From Flavobacterium sp. (GTDB taxonomy: Bacteria; Bacteroidota; Bacteroidia; Flavobacteriales; Flavobacteriaceae), in NCBI RefSeq assembly GCF_024642105.1, contig NZ_JAHEBT010000001.1, forward strand, positions 62,001-126,000: 64,000 nt of DNA. The letters are read 5' to 3'. Positions 29,606-38,555 of the stretch are shown piece by piece. Made by a program: the position numbers and the translations under genes. Within the stretch, counting starts at the first letter, position 1, and each line of letters starts with the position of its first letter. The notes beneath the pieces were generated by a model. It saw only the letters and a list, made by a program, of their open reading frames with translations. It did no database searches and was not told the DNA's origin.

Positions 29606-30581
29606 AAAATCCACAAGGCTTTAAATGCAATCCTGTGGTTTCTTCTAAGCCAAATAACAAGTTCATATTTTGAATTGCTTGTCCAGAGGCTCCTTTGGTT
29701 AAATTGTCAATTATGGATGTAATTAAAAGCCGGTTTCCTTTTTTCATTAAACTAATAATACACTTGTTGGTTTGTACTACCTGTTTCATGTTGATATTGG
29801 TGGTCGTAACTGTTACAAAGGGTTGATTAGCATAATAGGCTTCATATTTCGCAACAATATCTTCCAAACTATCCGTTACAGTAGTGTATAAAGTAGCAAA
29901 AATTCCTCTAGCAAAATCCCCTCTGTTAGGAACAAAAATCAATTCGTTAGGATATCCAGTTTGTAACTGCTGAATACTTTGGTTGATTTCGCCTAAATGT
30001 TGGTGTTCAAAAGCTTTGTAGTGCGACATATTATTGTTTCTCCAACTGAAATGGGTGGTTTCTGAAGGACTTACTCCAGCTCCTGTGCTTCCGGTTGTGG
30101 CGTTAATATGTACATCTTCGTTGAGTAATCCATTTTTTGCCAACGGCAATAATGCCAATTGAATTGCGGTCGCAAAACAACCTGGATTAGCGATATGATT
30201 AGCAGATTGTATTGCTGCTTTGTTCAATTCAGGTAAACCGTAAACAAATTGCTTTCCGTCAAATGCAGCGTCTTTAGTCAATCTAAAATCGTTGCCTAAG
30301 TCAATAATTTTAGTGTCGTTTGAAAATTGGTTTTGTTCTAAAAACGCTTTTGATTTACCATGACCCAAACACAAGAAAACCACATTTACGTTAGGGTTTA
30401 CTTGGTCAGTGAAATTCATTTCGATATCGCCCATCAAATCGTGATGCGCAATGGATAAAGGTTTCCCAGCATTAGTCGTGCTGTACACAAAATCTAGAGT
30501 AGCATTGGGGTGAAACATCAAAATTCTGATGAGTTCGCCCGCCGTGTATCCAGAACCTCCAATTATTCCAACTTTAATCAT
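29604..30581 (-). CDS. argC: N-acyl-gamma-glutamyl-phosphate reductase
   Basis: 325 residues. NADP-binding GIIGGSGYTAGEL (5-17) and the thiohemiacetal Cys135 in ANPGCFATA identify ArgC, type 1. Produces N-acylglutamate semialdehyde. Its start overlaps the argG stop by eight bases, indicating coupling. The C-terminus runs into a palindromic intergenic element that provides the stop codon, so the last few residues (KPCGF) border on repeat sequence. Confidence 0.96.
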   Translation of the reverse strand: MIKVGIIGGSGYTAGELIRILMFHPNATLDFVYSTTNAGKPLSIAHHDLMGDIEMNFTDQVNPNVNVVFLCLGHGKSKAFLEQNQFSNDTKIIDLGNDFRLTKDAAFDGKQFVYGLPELNKAAIQSANHIANPGCFATAIQLALLPLAKNGLLNEDVHINATTGSTGAGVSPSETTHFSWRNNNMSHYKAFEHQHLGEINQSIQQLQTGYPNELIFVPNRGDFARGIFATLYTTVTDSLEDIVAKYEAYYANQPFVTVTTTNINMKQVVQTNKCIISLMKKGNRLLITSIIDNLTKGASGQAIQNMNLLFGLEETTGLHLKPCGF

Positions 30582-31767
30582 GACTCAATTGGTTTACTGA
30601 TGAAAATATATTTTGTGCATTTCCTAAAATCTTAATGAATCCTTTGGCATCTTCTGATGTCCAAGCATTGTTCATTTCTCCATATTGTCCAAATCCAGTA
30701 TTCATCAAATCGTTTTTAGATTCGATTCCGTCCAATGAGAAATGATACGGCTTCAAAGTTACCGTCACGGTTCCGTTGACTGTTTTTTGAGTGTCTTCCA
30801 AGAAAGTTTCAATATTACGCATCACTGGGTCTAAGAATTGTCCTTCGTGGAATAACATTCCGTACCAGTTGCCTAATTGTTCTTTCCAATATTGTTGCCA
30901 TTTACCCAAAGTATGTTTCTCTAGTAAATGGTGTGCTTTGATGATGATTAATGGAGCAGCGGCTTCAAAACCAACTCTTCCTTTGATTCCGATAATGGTG
31001 TCACCCACGTGGATGTCTCTACCAATAGCATAGGCATTCGCCAATTTTTCTAAAATCACAATGTTGTTTGGAGGCGTGTCTTTTTTACCGTTTACGGCTA
31101 TCAATTGTCCTTCGTTGAATTCCAAAGTTACTTTTTCTTCTCCTTGTTTTTGCAATTGAGAAGGGTAGGCTTCGCTTGGTAATGCTTCGTGAGAAGTTAA
31201 GGTTTCTTTTCCACCCACACTGGTTCCCCAAAGGCCTTTGTTAATCGAATATTGTGCTTTTTCCCAAGAATAGTGTACGCCGTTTTTAGCTAAATAATCC
31301 ACTTCTTCCTGACGTGATAATTTCAAATCACGAATAGGAGTGATGATTTCAATTTCAGGAGCAATGGTTTGGAAAATCAAATCAAAACGAATTTGGTCGT
31401 TTCCAGCACCGGTACTTCCGTGAGCAATTGCGCTTGCGCCAACTGATTTCGCATATTTAATCGCTTCAATAGCTTGAAAAACACGTTCAGCACTTACAGA
31501 AAGTGGGTAAGTGTTGTTTTTTAATACGTTTCCGTAAATCAAATATTTAATGGCTTTATCGTAATATTTATCTAGAATTGTAAGGTTAGCGTGTTTGGCA
31601 CTTCCCAATTCATAGGCTCTGTCTTCGATAGCTTGTAGCTCTTCGTCATCAAAGCCACCTGTATTGATTAATACAGTATGAACTTCATATCCTTTTTCGT
31701 TTTTTAAATATTTTAGGCAATATGAGGTGTCTAATCCTCCGCTATAGGCTAATACAACTTTTTTCAT
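30574..31767 (-). CDS. argG: Argininosuccinate synthase
   Basis: ATP-dependent ligation of citrulline and aspartate. 397 residues, with the PP-loop AYSGGLDTS at 8-16, GSTGAGNDQIRFD and DLKLSRQEEVDYL. Cytoplasmic. Second gene of the arginine cluster, 7 bases after the GNAT gene, overlapping argC by 8. Confidence 0.97.
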   Translation of the reverse strand: MKKVVLAYSGGLDTSYCLKYLKNEKGYEVHTVLINTGGFDDEELQAIEDRAYELGSAKHANLTILDKYYDKAIKYLIYGNVLKNNTYPLSVSAERVFQAIEAIKYAKSVGASAIAHGSTGAGNDQIRFDLIFQTIAPEIEIITPIRDLKLSRQEEVDYLAKNGVHYSWEKAQYSINKGLWGTSVGGKETLTSHEALPSEAYPSQLQKQGEEKVTLEFNEGQLIAVNGKKDTPPNNIVILEKLANAYAIGRDIHVGDTIIGIKGRVGFEAAAPLIIIKAHHLLEKHTLGKWQQYWKEQLGNWYGMLFHEGQFLDPVMRNIETFLEDTQKTVNGTVTVTLKPYHFSLDGIESKNDLMNTGFGQYGEMNNAWTSEDAKGFIKILGNAQNIFSSVNQLSHD

Positions 31768-31774
31768 GGTATAA

Positions 31775-32392
31775 TTATTTTTTTAAGAATAAGGCTTCTT
31801 TAATTTTTTTTAATCTGTTGAGTACTTTTACGTTAAATGGATGTTTGGGTGGATCTTTTGGTTTTTCCTTTGGATCGTACAACATTCCGGTACAAAGACA
31901 CATTTTATTGTCTTTGCTCTTTAAAATTTCATAGTTGGTACAAGTTTGACATCCTTTCCAGAAACTTGGATCGGTAGTTAATTCAGAAAATGGAACCGGT
32001 TTGTACCCTAAATCCGAATTGATTTTCATTACGGCTAAACCAGTAGTGATTCCGAAAACTTTAGCATCAGGGTATTTTTTAAGCGAATAATCAAATACTT
32101 TTGATTTGATTTTTTTGGCTAAACCGTGATTTCTATAGTCTGGGTGTACAATTAAACCCGAATGCGCTACGAATTTTCCGTGTTCCCAACTTTCGATATA
32201 ACAAAAACCAGCAAATTTACCATCAGCCAAAGCGATTATGGCGTCTTGGTTTTCCATCTTTTTCTGGATGTATTCTGGAGTTCTCTTAGCGATTCCAGTT
32301 CCTCTTAATTTGGCAGAGGTTTCAATGGTATCGCAGATTTCTTCCGCAAACTTATAATGCTCTTCTTGAGTTACAACAATTTTAATATTCAT
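31775..32392 (-). CDS. GNAT acyltransferase, first gene of the arginine cluster
   Basis: 205 residues from the ATG giving MNIKIVVTQEEHYK. A 13-codon longer reading has no support. GNAT fold with acyl-CoA motif VHPDYRNHGLAKKIK (about 100-114). The C-terminal third carries an unusual Cys-rich patch, WKGCQTCTNYEI followed by NKMCLCTG (CxxC and CxC), possibly a metal site. The cluster has no argA or argJ, so this enzyme is the obvious candidate for making N-acetyl- or N-succinylglutamate. That assignment is inferred from position. Confidence 0.85.
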   Translation of the reverse strand: MNIKIVVTQEEHYKFAEEICDTIETSAKLRGTGIAKRTPEYIQKKMENQDAIIALADGKFAGFCYIESWEHGKFVAHSGLIVHPDYRNHGLAKKIKSKVFDYSLKKYPDAKVFGITTGLAVMKINSDLGYKPVPFSELTTDPSFWKGCQTCTNYEILKSKDNKMCLCTGMLYDPKEKPKDPPKHPFNVKVLNRLKKIKEALFLKK

Positions 32393-32604
32393 TGCAAGAG
32401 TTGAATTTTGAATTAAATGAAACAAAAACAATTAGTTTTGAACCAATTTCATTCCAAGTTATAGCCCACTTCTGTAAAGTGTTCCAACTTAGTATTAAAG
32501 GATTTAAAATGTAATTCTTAGGATATGTACATCCAATGTAAAACGAAAATGATTTCAAAACGGTAAATTGAAAAATGAATAAATGATACAACACTTTGTG
32601 GATA

Positions 32605-32691
32605 CTATAAAGATAGTGTCCGTACCTCGGGAGAAGTAGAATAGGTGTTTATCCGTGATAAGAAAGTTATATGTAAACTGATTTTATTCAT
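32605..32691 (-). CDS. Candidate leader peptide of the arg/pro cluster (28 aa)
   Basis: ATG falls roughly seven bases after the -7 box TATTTTTG, so the ORF would be essentially leaderless. It encodes 28 residues with two CGG arginine codons (positions 13 and 24), a rare codon in this AT-rich DNA. Possibly an attenuation leader peptide. Alternatively the ORF is fortuitous and the conserved unit is the RNA itself. Confidence 0.35.
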   Translation of the reverse strand: MNKISLHITFLSRINTYSTSPEVRTLSL

Positions 32692-32697
32692 CGCCTG

Positions 32698-32725
32698 CAA
32701 AAATACAACTTTTTTTATAAAACAA
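32698..32725 (-). promoter_or_regulatory. Bacteroidetes-type promoter of the arg/pro cluster
   Basis: On the leftward strand TTG (32725-32723), a 17-nt spacer and TATTTTTG (32705-32698). It is about 300 nt upstream of the first gene, giving a long 5' leader. Confidence 0.6.
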
Positions 32726-32833
32726 GAGCAATTTTGCGATTTCTAACATTTTTTTGCGTCAATGTTAGGATGTGAAAATATAAAACTCGTTGATTTTTGA
32801 TATTCAACGACTTAGTTATGTGTTGACGTGTAA

Positions 32834-34018
32834 TTAATTTCGCAGCGGATTTTGGTTTAAAATACCTTTGAGTTTGTTTTTTAAATCCTCACCTGTATCA
32901 AAAATCATTTGTTCATTGCTAGGAAAAGGGACTGTTTTTTTATCAAAATTTGGAAAATAACTATCGTCAGCAGCTCTTCGGTCTCCTTTGTAATTGGCAT
33001 ACACATTTTCAAAAATGAATTCGCTACTCAACGGAAAGCTTTGTAATAACTGATTTGTAGTCCAGTTGCTATAATCCACTTTAGCTATAATCATACAGGA
33101 TTTGAATTGTTTAACTTCATTAATTTTTACAGTTACATCTTTCCAATTGTCTACAAAAACGACTTTTCCTTTTTCGTCCAACACTTCTTTTCCGTTGGCA
33201 TCAATTAATTTTTTTTGTCCGTCTTTGATGCGACGTTCTTTGATGAACTCTTTCTCTTTGATTTGCTCTGGTGAAATAACAACTTCTCTAAAACGGATAC
33301 GAACCCCAAAATCATAGCGAATTCCATCTTGTTCTGCATTGTGATATACGGTCCATTTGTCGTTCAAACCATAGGTGTTAAAATCCAGTAAATCGTTTTG
33401 TAAACGAACGGGAATAATCATATTGGTTTCGTTTTTTGTGCTAACCAAAACATAATCAGAGCCCTTGAATTTAGCTTCTTTTAATAGCTCATTGACGTCT
33501 TTGAAATTGGGATTGATTTGGCTCAAATAAGTAAAATCGTCAAAAGCTTTACGAAAATCCATTTTATTTGTGCTCTTAAGTAAAGCTTTGGCATTGATAT
33601 ACAAATAATTAGAAAGAGCGTTTTTAGTTGCAATTAATTTGTCGTTGTAATTTTCAAATGGAAAAATAGCAGCGCGCCCTTCTTTGAATAATTGCAGCGG
33701 GAGCAAAGGTTTGATTTTTTCTTGTCGGTTATTTAATCCTAAGTAAAGCTGATATATACGTTCTATTTGCGTTGGATTATTCTCTTTTTCGAGCAAGTTT
33801 AAAGTATTCAAGTCTCTTTCTTTGGCTTTGGCGAAAGCCTCTTCCAACAAATACACATAATCTTGCTTGCTCTTTTTATCTTTATTGGATTCCAAACTTG
33901 AAACGGCTATTGTGATGGCGTTATCATAATCGCCAGAATGGACTAATTCTTGGGTGTGTTTGAGTGCGCAACTGGTTATAAAAACTAAAAAGCTAAAAAG
34001 GAGTGTAATTTTTTTCAT
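32834..34018 (-). CDS. Lipoprotein of unknown function
   Basis: 394 residues. Signal peptide with lipobox FITSCALK (Cys at 17), so a lipid-anchored envelope protein. The first half is helical and TPR-like (HSGDYDNAITIAVSSLE, KSTNKMDFRKAFDDFTYLSQINPN). The second half is beta-rich with many charged residues. No known family or catalytic motif recognised. It stands alone, divergent from glyA and upstream of the arginine leader. Confidence 0.85.
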   Translation of the reverse strand: MKKITLLFSFLVFITSCALKHTQELVHSGDYDNAITIAVSSLESNKDKKSKQDYVYLLEEAFAKAKERDLNTLNLLEKENNPTQIERIYQLYLGLNNRQEKIKPLLPLQLFKEGRAAIFPFENYNDKLIATKNALSNYLYINAKALLKSTNKMDFRKAFDDFTYLSQINPNFKDVNELLKEAKFKGSDYVLVSTKNETNMIIPVRLQNDLLDFNTYGLNDKWTVYHNAEQDGIRYDFGVRIRFREVVISPEQIKEKEFIKERRIKDGQKKLIDANGKEVLDEKGKVVFVDNWKDVTVKINEVKQFKSCMIIAKVDYSNWTTNQLLQSFPLSSEFIFENVYANYKGDRRAADDSYFPNFDKKTVPFPSNEQMIFDTGEDLKNKLKGILNQNPLRN

Positions 34019-34200
34019 GAATAGTGGTTTTAATTTTAGTTTGGGATAGGGTACTTTTTTTCAAAAACGATGCCATCAAAAAGAGAGCAGGTCCTTTGTT
34101 AATTAATTTGTTAAAAAATACTAGTCCAAATATATTGCTAAGCGACTATTTAGCCAACGAATTTTTGTATTTTTGCGGGAAATTAACGAAAACTACACAA

Positions 34201-35475
34201 ATGCAACGCGACGAACAAATTTTTGACCTTATCTTAGAAGAACAAGAAAGACAAATTCACGGAATAGAATTAATTGCATCAGAAAACTTTGTAAGTGACG
34301 AAGTGATGGAAGCTGCGGGTTCTGTTTTGACTAACAAATATGCAGAAGGATATCCTGGGAAAAGATACTACGGCGGTTGTGAAGTAGTGGATGTTGTGGA
34401 ACAAATTGCCATTGACAGAGCTAAAGAATTGTTTGGTGCTGAATATGCTAATGTGCAACCTCACTCAGGTTCTCAAGCTAATACTGCGGTATACCACGCT
34501 TGTATTAAACCAGGTGATACTATTTTAGGATTTGATTTGGCTCACGGTGGTCACTTGACTCACGGTTCGCCAGTGAATTTTTCTGGACGTTTGTACAACC
34601 CAGTTTTTTACGGTGTTGACAAAGAAACAGGGCGATTAGATTACGATAAAATTCAAGAAATTGCGACTAAAGAGCAACCCAAATTAATTATCGCTGGAGC
34701 TTCGGCTTATTCTCGTGATATGGATTTTGCTCGTTTCAGACAAATTGCAGATAGCGTTGGTGCTATTTTATTGGCTGATATTTCGCATCCAGCAGGTTTG
34801 ATTGCCAAAGGATTGATGAACGATCCGTTGCCTCACTGTCATATTGTAACAACAACTACACATAAAACATTGCGTGGACCACGTGGTGGATTGATTTTGA
34901 TGGGGAAAGATTTTGAAAACCCATTTGGTTTAACTACTCCAAAAGGCGAAATCAGAATGATGTCTAATTTATTGGACTTGGCTGTTTTTCCTGGAAATCA
35001 AGGAGGGCCGTTAATGCATATCATCGCTGCTAAAGCAGTTGCTTTTGGTGAAGCTTTGAAAGATGAATTCTTTACGTATGCGATGCAGTTGCAAAAAAAT
35101 GCGAAAGCTATGGCTGACGCTTTTGTGAAAAGAGGATATAAAATCATTTCTGGTGGTACAGACAATCATATGATGTTGATTGACTTAAGAAACAAAAACA
35201 TTTCTGGTAAAGACGCTGAAAATGCGTTAGTAAAAGCAGAAATTACAGTAAATAAAAACATGGTTCCATTTGATGACAAATCACCATTTGTTACTTCAGG
35301 AATTCGTGTGGGAACTGCTGCGATTACTACTCGTGGTTTAGTGGAAGAAGATATGGAAACTATTGTAGCACTTATTGATAAAGTCTTGATGAATCATACT
35401 GACGAAGATGTAATTGAAGAAGTAGCTGCTGAAGTAAATGAAATGATGAGCGAAAGAGCCATCTTCGTTTTCTAA
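34201..35475 (+). CDS. glyA: Serine hydroxymethyltransferase
   Basis: Interconverts serine and glycine with tetrahydrofolate, supplying one-carbon units. 424 residues from [16 protein letters not shown] reject a 59-codon longer reading that has no family match. PLP Lys222 lies in [18 protein letters not shown]-type motifs [11 protein letters not shown] and [11 protein letters not shown] are present. A -7-like TATTTTTG (34168-34175) lies 25 bases before the ATG, without a clear -33 box. Followed by a strong terminator. Confidence 0.98.
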   Translation: MQRDEQIFDLILEEQERQIHGIELIASENFVSDEVMEAAGSVLTNKYAEGYPGKRYYGGCEVVDVVEQIAIDRAKELFGAEYANVQPHSGSQANTAVYHACIKPGDTILGFDLAHGGHLTHGSPVNFSGRLYNPVFYGVDKETGRLDYDKIQEIATKEQPKLIIAGASAYSRDMDFARFRQIADSVGAILLADISHPAGLIAKGLMNDPLPHCHIVTTTTHKTLRGPRGGLILMGKDFENPFGLTTPKGEIRMMSNLLDLAVFPGNQGGPLMHIIAAKAVAFGEALKDEFFTYAMQLQKNAKAMADAFVKRGYKIISGGTDNHMMLIDLRNKNISGKDAENALVKAEITVNKNMVPFDDKSPFVTSGIRVGTAAITTRGLVEEDMETIVALIDKVLMNHTDEDVIEEVAAEVNEMMSERAIFVF

Positions 35476-35496
35476 GATAGCACTCCTTATTGATAT

Positions 35497-35546
35497 AAAG
35501 TTTAAAGTTTTGTGTAACACTGTTTCGCAAAACTTTAAACTTTTTT
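35497..35546 (+). terminator. Rho-independent terminator after glyA
   Basis: A perfect 16-bp stem AAAGTTTAAAGTTTTG (35497-35512) with its complement (35528-35543) and a T run. Confidence 0.88.
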
Positions 35547-35576
35547 ATTTTTACTCCCTTATAAATTCCGATTCAA

Positions 35577-36170
35577 ATGTCCATACTGAGATTAAAACTA
35601 CCTACCGACCCAAGATGGGTAAATATTGTTGAGAAAAACATTGAAGAAATTCTGACGGATCACGCTTGGTGCGAACAGAAAGCCGCTACCAATGCTATTA
35701 CAATCATTACACACAATTCGGAGCATCAAGATTTAGTTCAGGATTTATTGGCTTTGGCCAAAGAAGAAATCGACCATTTTGAACAAGTACACAATATCAT
35801 CATCAAACGCGGACTGAAATTAGGTCGCGAACGCAAAGATGATTATGTGAATGAATTGTATTTGTACATGAAACGAAGCAATACGGGGAGTCGGGTTTCG
35901 GGCTTAGTAGAACGCTTGTTGTTTTCGGCGATGATTGAGGCCAGAAGTTGTGAGCGTTTTAAAGTACTTTCCGAAAATATTGAAGACGAAGAATTGTCGA
36001 CCTTCTATCGTGATTTGATGGAAAGTGAAGCGGGTCATTATACTACTTTTATTGGCTATGCCCGAAAATACGGAGAAGGCATTGATGTGGAGCAACGCTG
36101 GAGAGAATGGTTGGATTTTGAAGCTTCTATCATTACTAATTATGGTAAAAGCGAAACCGTTCACGGATAG
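35577..36170 (+). CDS. miaE: tRNA-(ms2io6A)-hydroxylase (MiaE)
   Basis: Non-haem di-iron monooxygenase that hydroxylates the isopentenyl group of 2-methylthio-N6-isopentenyladenosine at position 37 of tRNAs. 197 residues of ferritin-like fold. Probable iron ligands are Glu33, Glu64/His67 (EEIDHFEQ), Glu121 (EARSCERF) and Glu151/His154 (ESEAGHY). Requires MiaA/MiaB substrates, which are not in this window. Followed by simple repeats. Confidence 0.94.
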   Translation: MSILRLKLPTDPRWVNIVEKNIEEILTDHAWCEQKAATNAITIITHNSEHQDLVQDLLALAKEEIDHFEQVHNIIIKRGLKLGRERKDDYVNELYLYMKRSNTGSRVSGLVERLLFSAMIEARSCERFKVLSENIEDEELSTFYRDLMESEAGHYTTFIGYARKYGEGIDVEQRWREWLDFEASIITNYGKSETVHG

Positions 36171-36175
36171 CAATA

Positions 36176-36375
36176 TCAAAAATCAATTTCAAAGGTCAAT
36201 TACAATTTCAAAAGTCAATTTCAAAATTCATTGTTTAATAACGAAACCTTATATTTTCTTATATTCCTTATATGGTTTAAAACAATTTCAAAAATCAATT
36301 ACAATTTCAAAAGTCAATTTCAAAAGTCAATTTCAAAATCTAAAAAGTCTAACAGTCTAATCATCTAACCATCTA
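36176..36375. repeat. Degenerate 12-bp tandem repeats (TCAATTTCAAAA type)
   Basis: Two blocks (36180-36226 and 36283-36340) of imperfect units like AAAAGTCAATTTC, then a run of TCTAA/ATCTAACC units up to 36375. Low-complexity intergenic sequence between miaE and a GNAT gene. No coding signal. Confidence 0.8.
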
Positions 36376-36382
36376 GTTTCAA

Positions 36383-36880
36383 ATGCTTTTCATTCAAAAA
36401 GGTTCACCAGTAGATACAGCAACAATACGTGATATCGCGTATAGAACGTGGCCAGATACCTACGGCAGCATTGTTCCTGCGGCGCAATTAAAGTACATGT
36501 TGGAATTGTTTTATTCTGATGAAGCGTTGACGGTGCAAATGGAGGAGAAGGGACATCAATTTATTTTGGTGAAAGAAAACGAAACTGTTTTGGGTTTTGC
36601 TTCCTATGAACACCATTATTTAGGACAAAACACCACCCGATTGCATAAGATTTATTTAGTACCCGAGTCGCAAGGCAAAGGAGCAGGGAAGTTGTTGATT
36701 GATTCGGTAGTGAAAGCGGCTACAGAAAATCAATCTGATGCTGTGTCTTTGAATGTGAATCGATTCAATACAGCAGTTACCTTTTATCAAAAAATGGGGT
36801 TTGACATTGTAGGAGAAGAAGACGTTGCCTTAGACCACGGCTACTTGATGGAAGACTACAAAATGGAGTTTCGATTGTAA
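36383..36880 (+). CDS. GNAT-family N-acetyltransferase
   Basis: 165 residues covering a complete GNAT domain. The acetyl-CoA loop is PESQGKGAGKLLID (about 94-107), preceded by LHKIYLV and followed by LNVNRFNTAVTFYQKMGF. Soluble. Substrate unknown. Single gene between simple repeats and a long palindromic element. Confidence 0.92.
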   Translation: MLFIQKGSPVDTATIRDIAYRTWPDTYGSIVPAAQLKYMLELFYSDEALTVQMEEKGHQFILVKENETVLGFASYEHHYLGQNTTRLHKIYLVPESQGKGAGKLLIDSVVKAATENQSDAVSLNVNRFNTAVTFYQKMGFDIVGEEDVALDHGYLMEDYKMEFRL

Positions 36881-36890
36881 TTATTTAAAA

Positions 36891-37022
36891 CGTCAGTTCG
36901 AGTGTTTTTTGTGAAGTGAAGCGAAACAAAAAATGTATCGAGAACCGTTTTAAATACAATTTTCCTTTTTCTCGATACTATTTTCTTCCCGAAGTATCGG
37001 AAGAAAATCACTCGAACTGACG
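36891..37022. repeat. 132-bp branched palindromic element
   Basis: Outer arms CGTCAGTTCGAGTG (36891-36904) and CACTCGAACTGACG (37009-37022) are perfect 14-bp inverted repeats. Inside are two further inverted repeats: GTATCGAGAA/TTCTCGATAC (36935-36944, 36969-36978) and TTTTCTTCC/GGAAGAAAA (36981-36989, 36999-37007). It would fold as a three-way junction. It lies between two convergent genes and could also stop transcription. Confidence 0.85.
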
Positions 37023-37042
37023 GAAAATTATCTTTAAACTAA

Positions 37043-37612
37043 TTACTCCACAATAATATTGTGTTTGAACAACAATCCTTTAAGGCCTTCTAAAGCGAAA
37101 GTGGCTTTTTTAATTTTGGTTTTCTCAGGGTCAATGGTATAATTGTAGCTGGTTCTAAAATCAGCTTTTGAGGCATTGGCTTTGTCAAATTCTGCGCGAT
37201 ACAAATCACAATGGTCAAAAACTACTTCTGACAAATCAGTCGCCATAAAATCGACAGCAATCAAACTACAGTTTTTAAACTGCGTTTCTTTTAGTTTTAG
37301 CGTATAAAATTTGGAGAAATCCAAGTTGCAACGGCTAAACGCTATTTCAAAAATTAATTTATCGCACATGGAGAAATTAATGTCTTGCATTTTGCAGTTG
37401 TTGAAATGTACGGTTCGTAAAGCGGTATGATTGAGTTTGGTGCTATTAAAGTTGCAATTGGTAAATGTACAGTCAATAAAAGTAACCCCAATAAAATTAC
37501 AAGCGGTAAAATCACAATTAATAAACTGACAGGATTTAAATTCTTTGAGGTGCATGGCTTCCTCACCATAAGTGGTGTCTTGGTAGGTGGTGTCAAAGAA
37601 ATAGGTGGTCAT
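37043..37612 (-). CDS. Pentapeptide-repeat protein
   Basis: 189 residues made of tandem A(D/N)LXX-like pentapeptides: CQFINCDFTACNFIGVTF, CTFTNCNFNSTKLNHTAL, CNLDFSKFYTLKLKETQF and DLYRAEFDKANASKADF. This predicts a right-handed quadrilateral beta-helix. No signal peptide. Qnr/McbG-type proteins share the fold, but this architecture does not by itself indicate gyrase protection. Unusually rich in Cys and Asn. Confidence 0.93.
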   Translation of the reverse strand: MTTYFFDTTYQDTTYGEEAMHLKEFKSCQFINCDFTACNFIGVTFIDCTFTNCNFNSTKLNHTALRTVHFNNCKMQDINFSMCDKLIFEIAFSRCNLDFSKFYTLKLKETQFKNCSLIAVDFMATDLSEVVFDHCDLYRAEFDKANASKADFRTSYNYTIDPEKTKIKKATFALEGLKGLLFKHNIIVE

Positions 37613-37728
37613 AGAATTGTATTGGTTCCTGTTGGGGCTAAATTACTTATTTCTATTGGGAAATAATGGGAATAATTATTTTATGTATTTGGTAAAGCGT
37701 TGAGATTTCGAGGAGTCGGGTACTACTT

Positions 37729-37959
37729 TTATTTGATAGAAAAGTCCATTAATTCTTTAGGTTCAATCCCTAAAGCATTAGCTATTTTTATTAATGTACG
37801 TACAGTTGTATTTATTTTAGCTCTTTCTATTCTAGCAACTTGAGATTTAGGAATAGCGCAATCATTTGCTAAATCTTGTTGAGACATATTTTTCTTTTCA
37901 CGTAATTGTCTTATGTGAACACCAAGATTTGCAATAAAACTTTCTTCTGAAATATCCAT
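37729..37959 (-). CDS. Small XRE-family HTH regulator
   Basis: 76-residue Cro/C1-type DNA-binding protein: IRQLREKKNMSQQDLANDCA, then PKSQVARIERAKIN and TLIKIANALGIEPKELM, a complete five-helix HTH. No effector domain. Divergent from the small secreted protein 89 bases away, which it may regulate. It is not obviously part of a toxin-antitoxin pair. Confidence 0.9.
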   Translation of the reverse strand: MDISEESFIANLGVHIRQLREKKNMSQQDLANDCAIPKSQVARIERAKINTTVRTLIKIANALGIEPKELMDFSIK

Positions 37960-38047
37960 ATATCAAAAATCAAAAGATTTATTTTTTGAATGAACGCATA
38001 AGTGCCTACAATTTTTATTATATTTGACAAAATTTAATTTATAAAAT

Positions 38048-38503
38048 ATGAAAAAGTTATTATTGCTATTATTAGCGGTCTTTGCATTATCAACAAATGC
38101 ACAGGAAATTAAAAAAACAGATTATATTGTTGAATCTATGACTGGTTTAAGGATGGGAGTAACTACAGTTAAAGAAAATGGAGAAATTCTAAGAAAAGAA
38201 TATTTTTCTTATATGCCTACAACGAATCAATTCGATGAAGGAATGACAATAGCACAGTCTAATAATGCAGATGATTTTTTAAAGCAATTAGAAAAGCTGA
38301 AGGAATTAATATTGAAATTAGAAAAAGGTGAGTCAATTAATTTAGACTTAAATAGAACTGTAAAGAAAGATACCATTCTTGGCGTTAAAGTTCTTTGGAT
38401 TTCAGGAGACGGACAGGCTGGGGTTGCACAATTAAATGAAGGTCAAATAAATAAACTTATTGATAAGTTAAACAAATGGACAATCAAACAGCAAAAAAAC
38501 TAA
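38048..38503 (+). CDS. Small secreted protein, unknown function
   Basis: 151 residues with a clear Sec signal peptide (MKKLLLLLLAVFALSTNAQ, cleavage near residue 19). The mature part is mixed alpha/beta with DFLKQLEKLKELILKLEKGES in the middle. No family recognised. Divergent from the XRE regulator and followed by a terminator. A -7-like TATATTTG lies at 38019-38026. Confidence 0.8.
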   Translation: MKKLLLLLLAVFALSTNAQEIKKTDYIVESMTGLRMGVTTVKENGEILRKEYFSYMPTTNQFDEGMTIAQSNNADDFLKQLEKLKELILKLEKGESINLDLNRTVKKDTILGVKVLWISGDGQAGVAQLNEGQINKLIDKLNKWTIKQQKN

Positions 38504-38520
38504 ATTTAATAGAAATTATA

Positions 38521-38555
38521 AAAACCTGATATAGTTTATATATTATCGGGTTTTT
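38521..38555 (+). terminator. Rho-independent terminator after the small secreted protein
   Basis: AAAACCTGATA pairs with TATCGGGTTTT (one G-T pair), followed by T. Confidence 0.75.

Larger units (their letters stand above)
32393..32833. other. 441-bp intergenic region: leader of the arg/pro cluster
   Basis: Contains a leftward promoter (32698-32725), a 28-codon leader ORF beginning at about the predicted transcription start (32605-32691) and a set of possible mutually exclusive pairings. AAAGTGTT (leftward strand, 32590-32597) can pair with AACACTTT (32476-32483), which can instead form a CACTT/AAGTG hairpin at 32467-32481. The rightmost 100 bases, next to the lipoprotein stop, show nothing I can name. 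Confidence 0.5.

Noticed and set aside
32382..32594. 70-codon leftward ORF in the arg leader
   Set aside because: It overlaps the start of the GNAT gene in another frame, with no protein-like pattern. I take the leader to be regulatory RNA.
34024..34200. 59-codon N-terminal extension of glyA
   Set aside because: The family begins at MQRDEQ. The extension covers the promoter region and matches nothing.
36176..36375. Repeats resembling a CRISPR array
   Set aside because: Units are 12 bp, degenerate and adjacent, with no spacers and no cas genes.
37043..37612. Qnr-type quinolone resistance
   Set aside because: The pentapeptide fold alone does not show gyrase protection. There is no loop pattern or close identity that I can claim.
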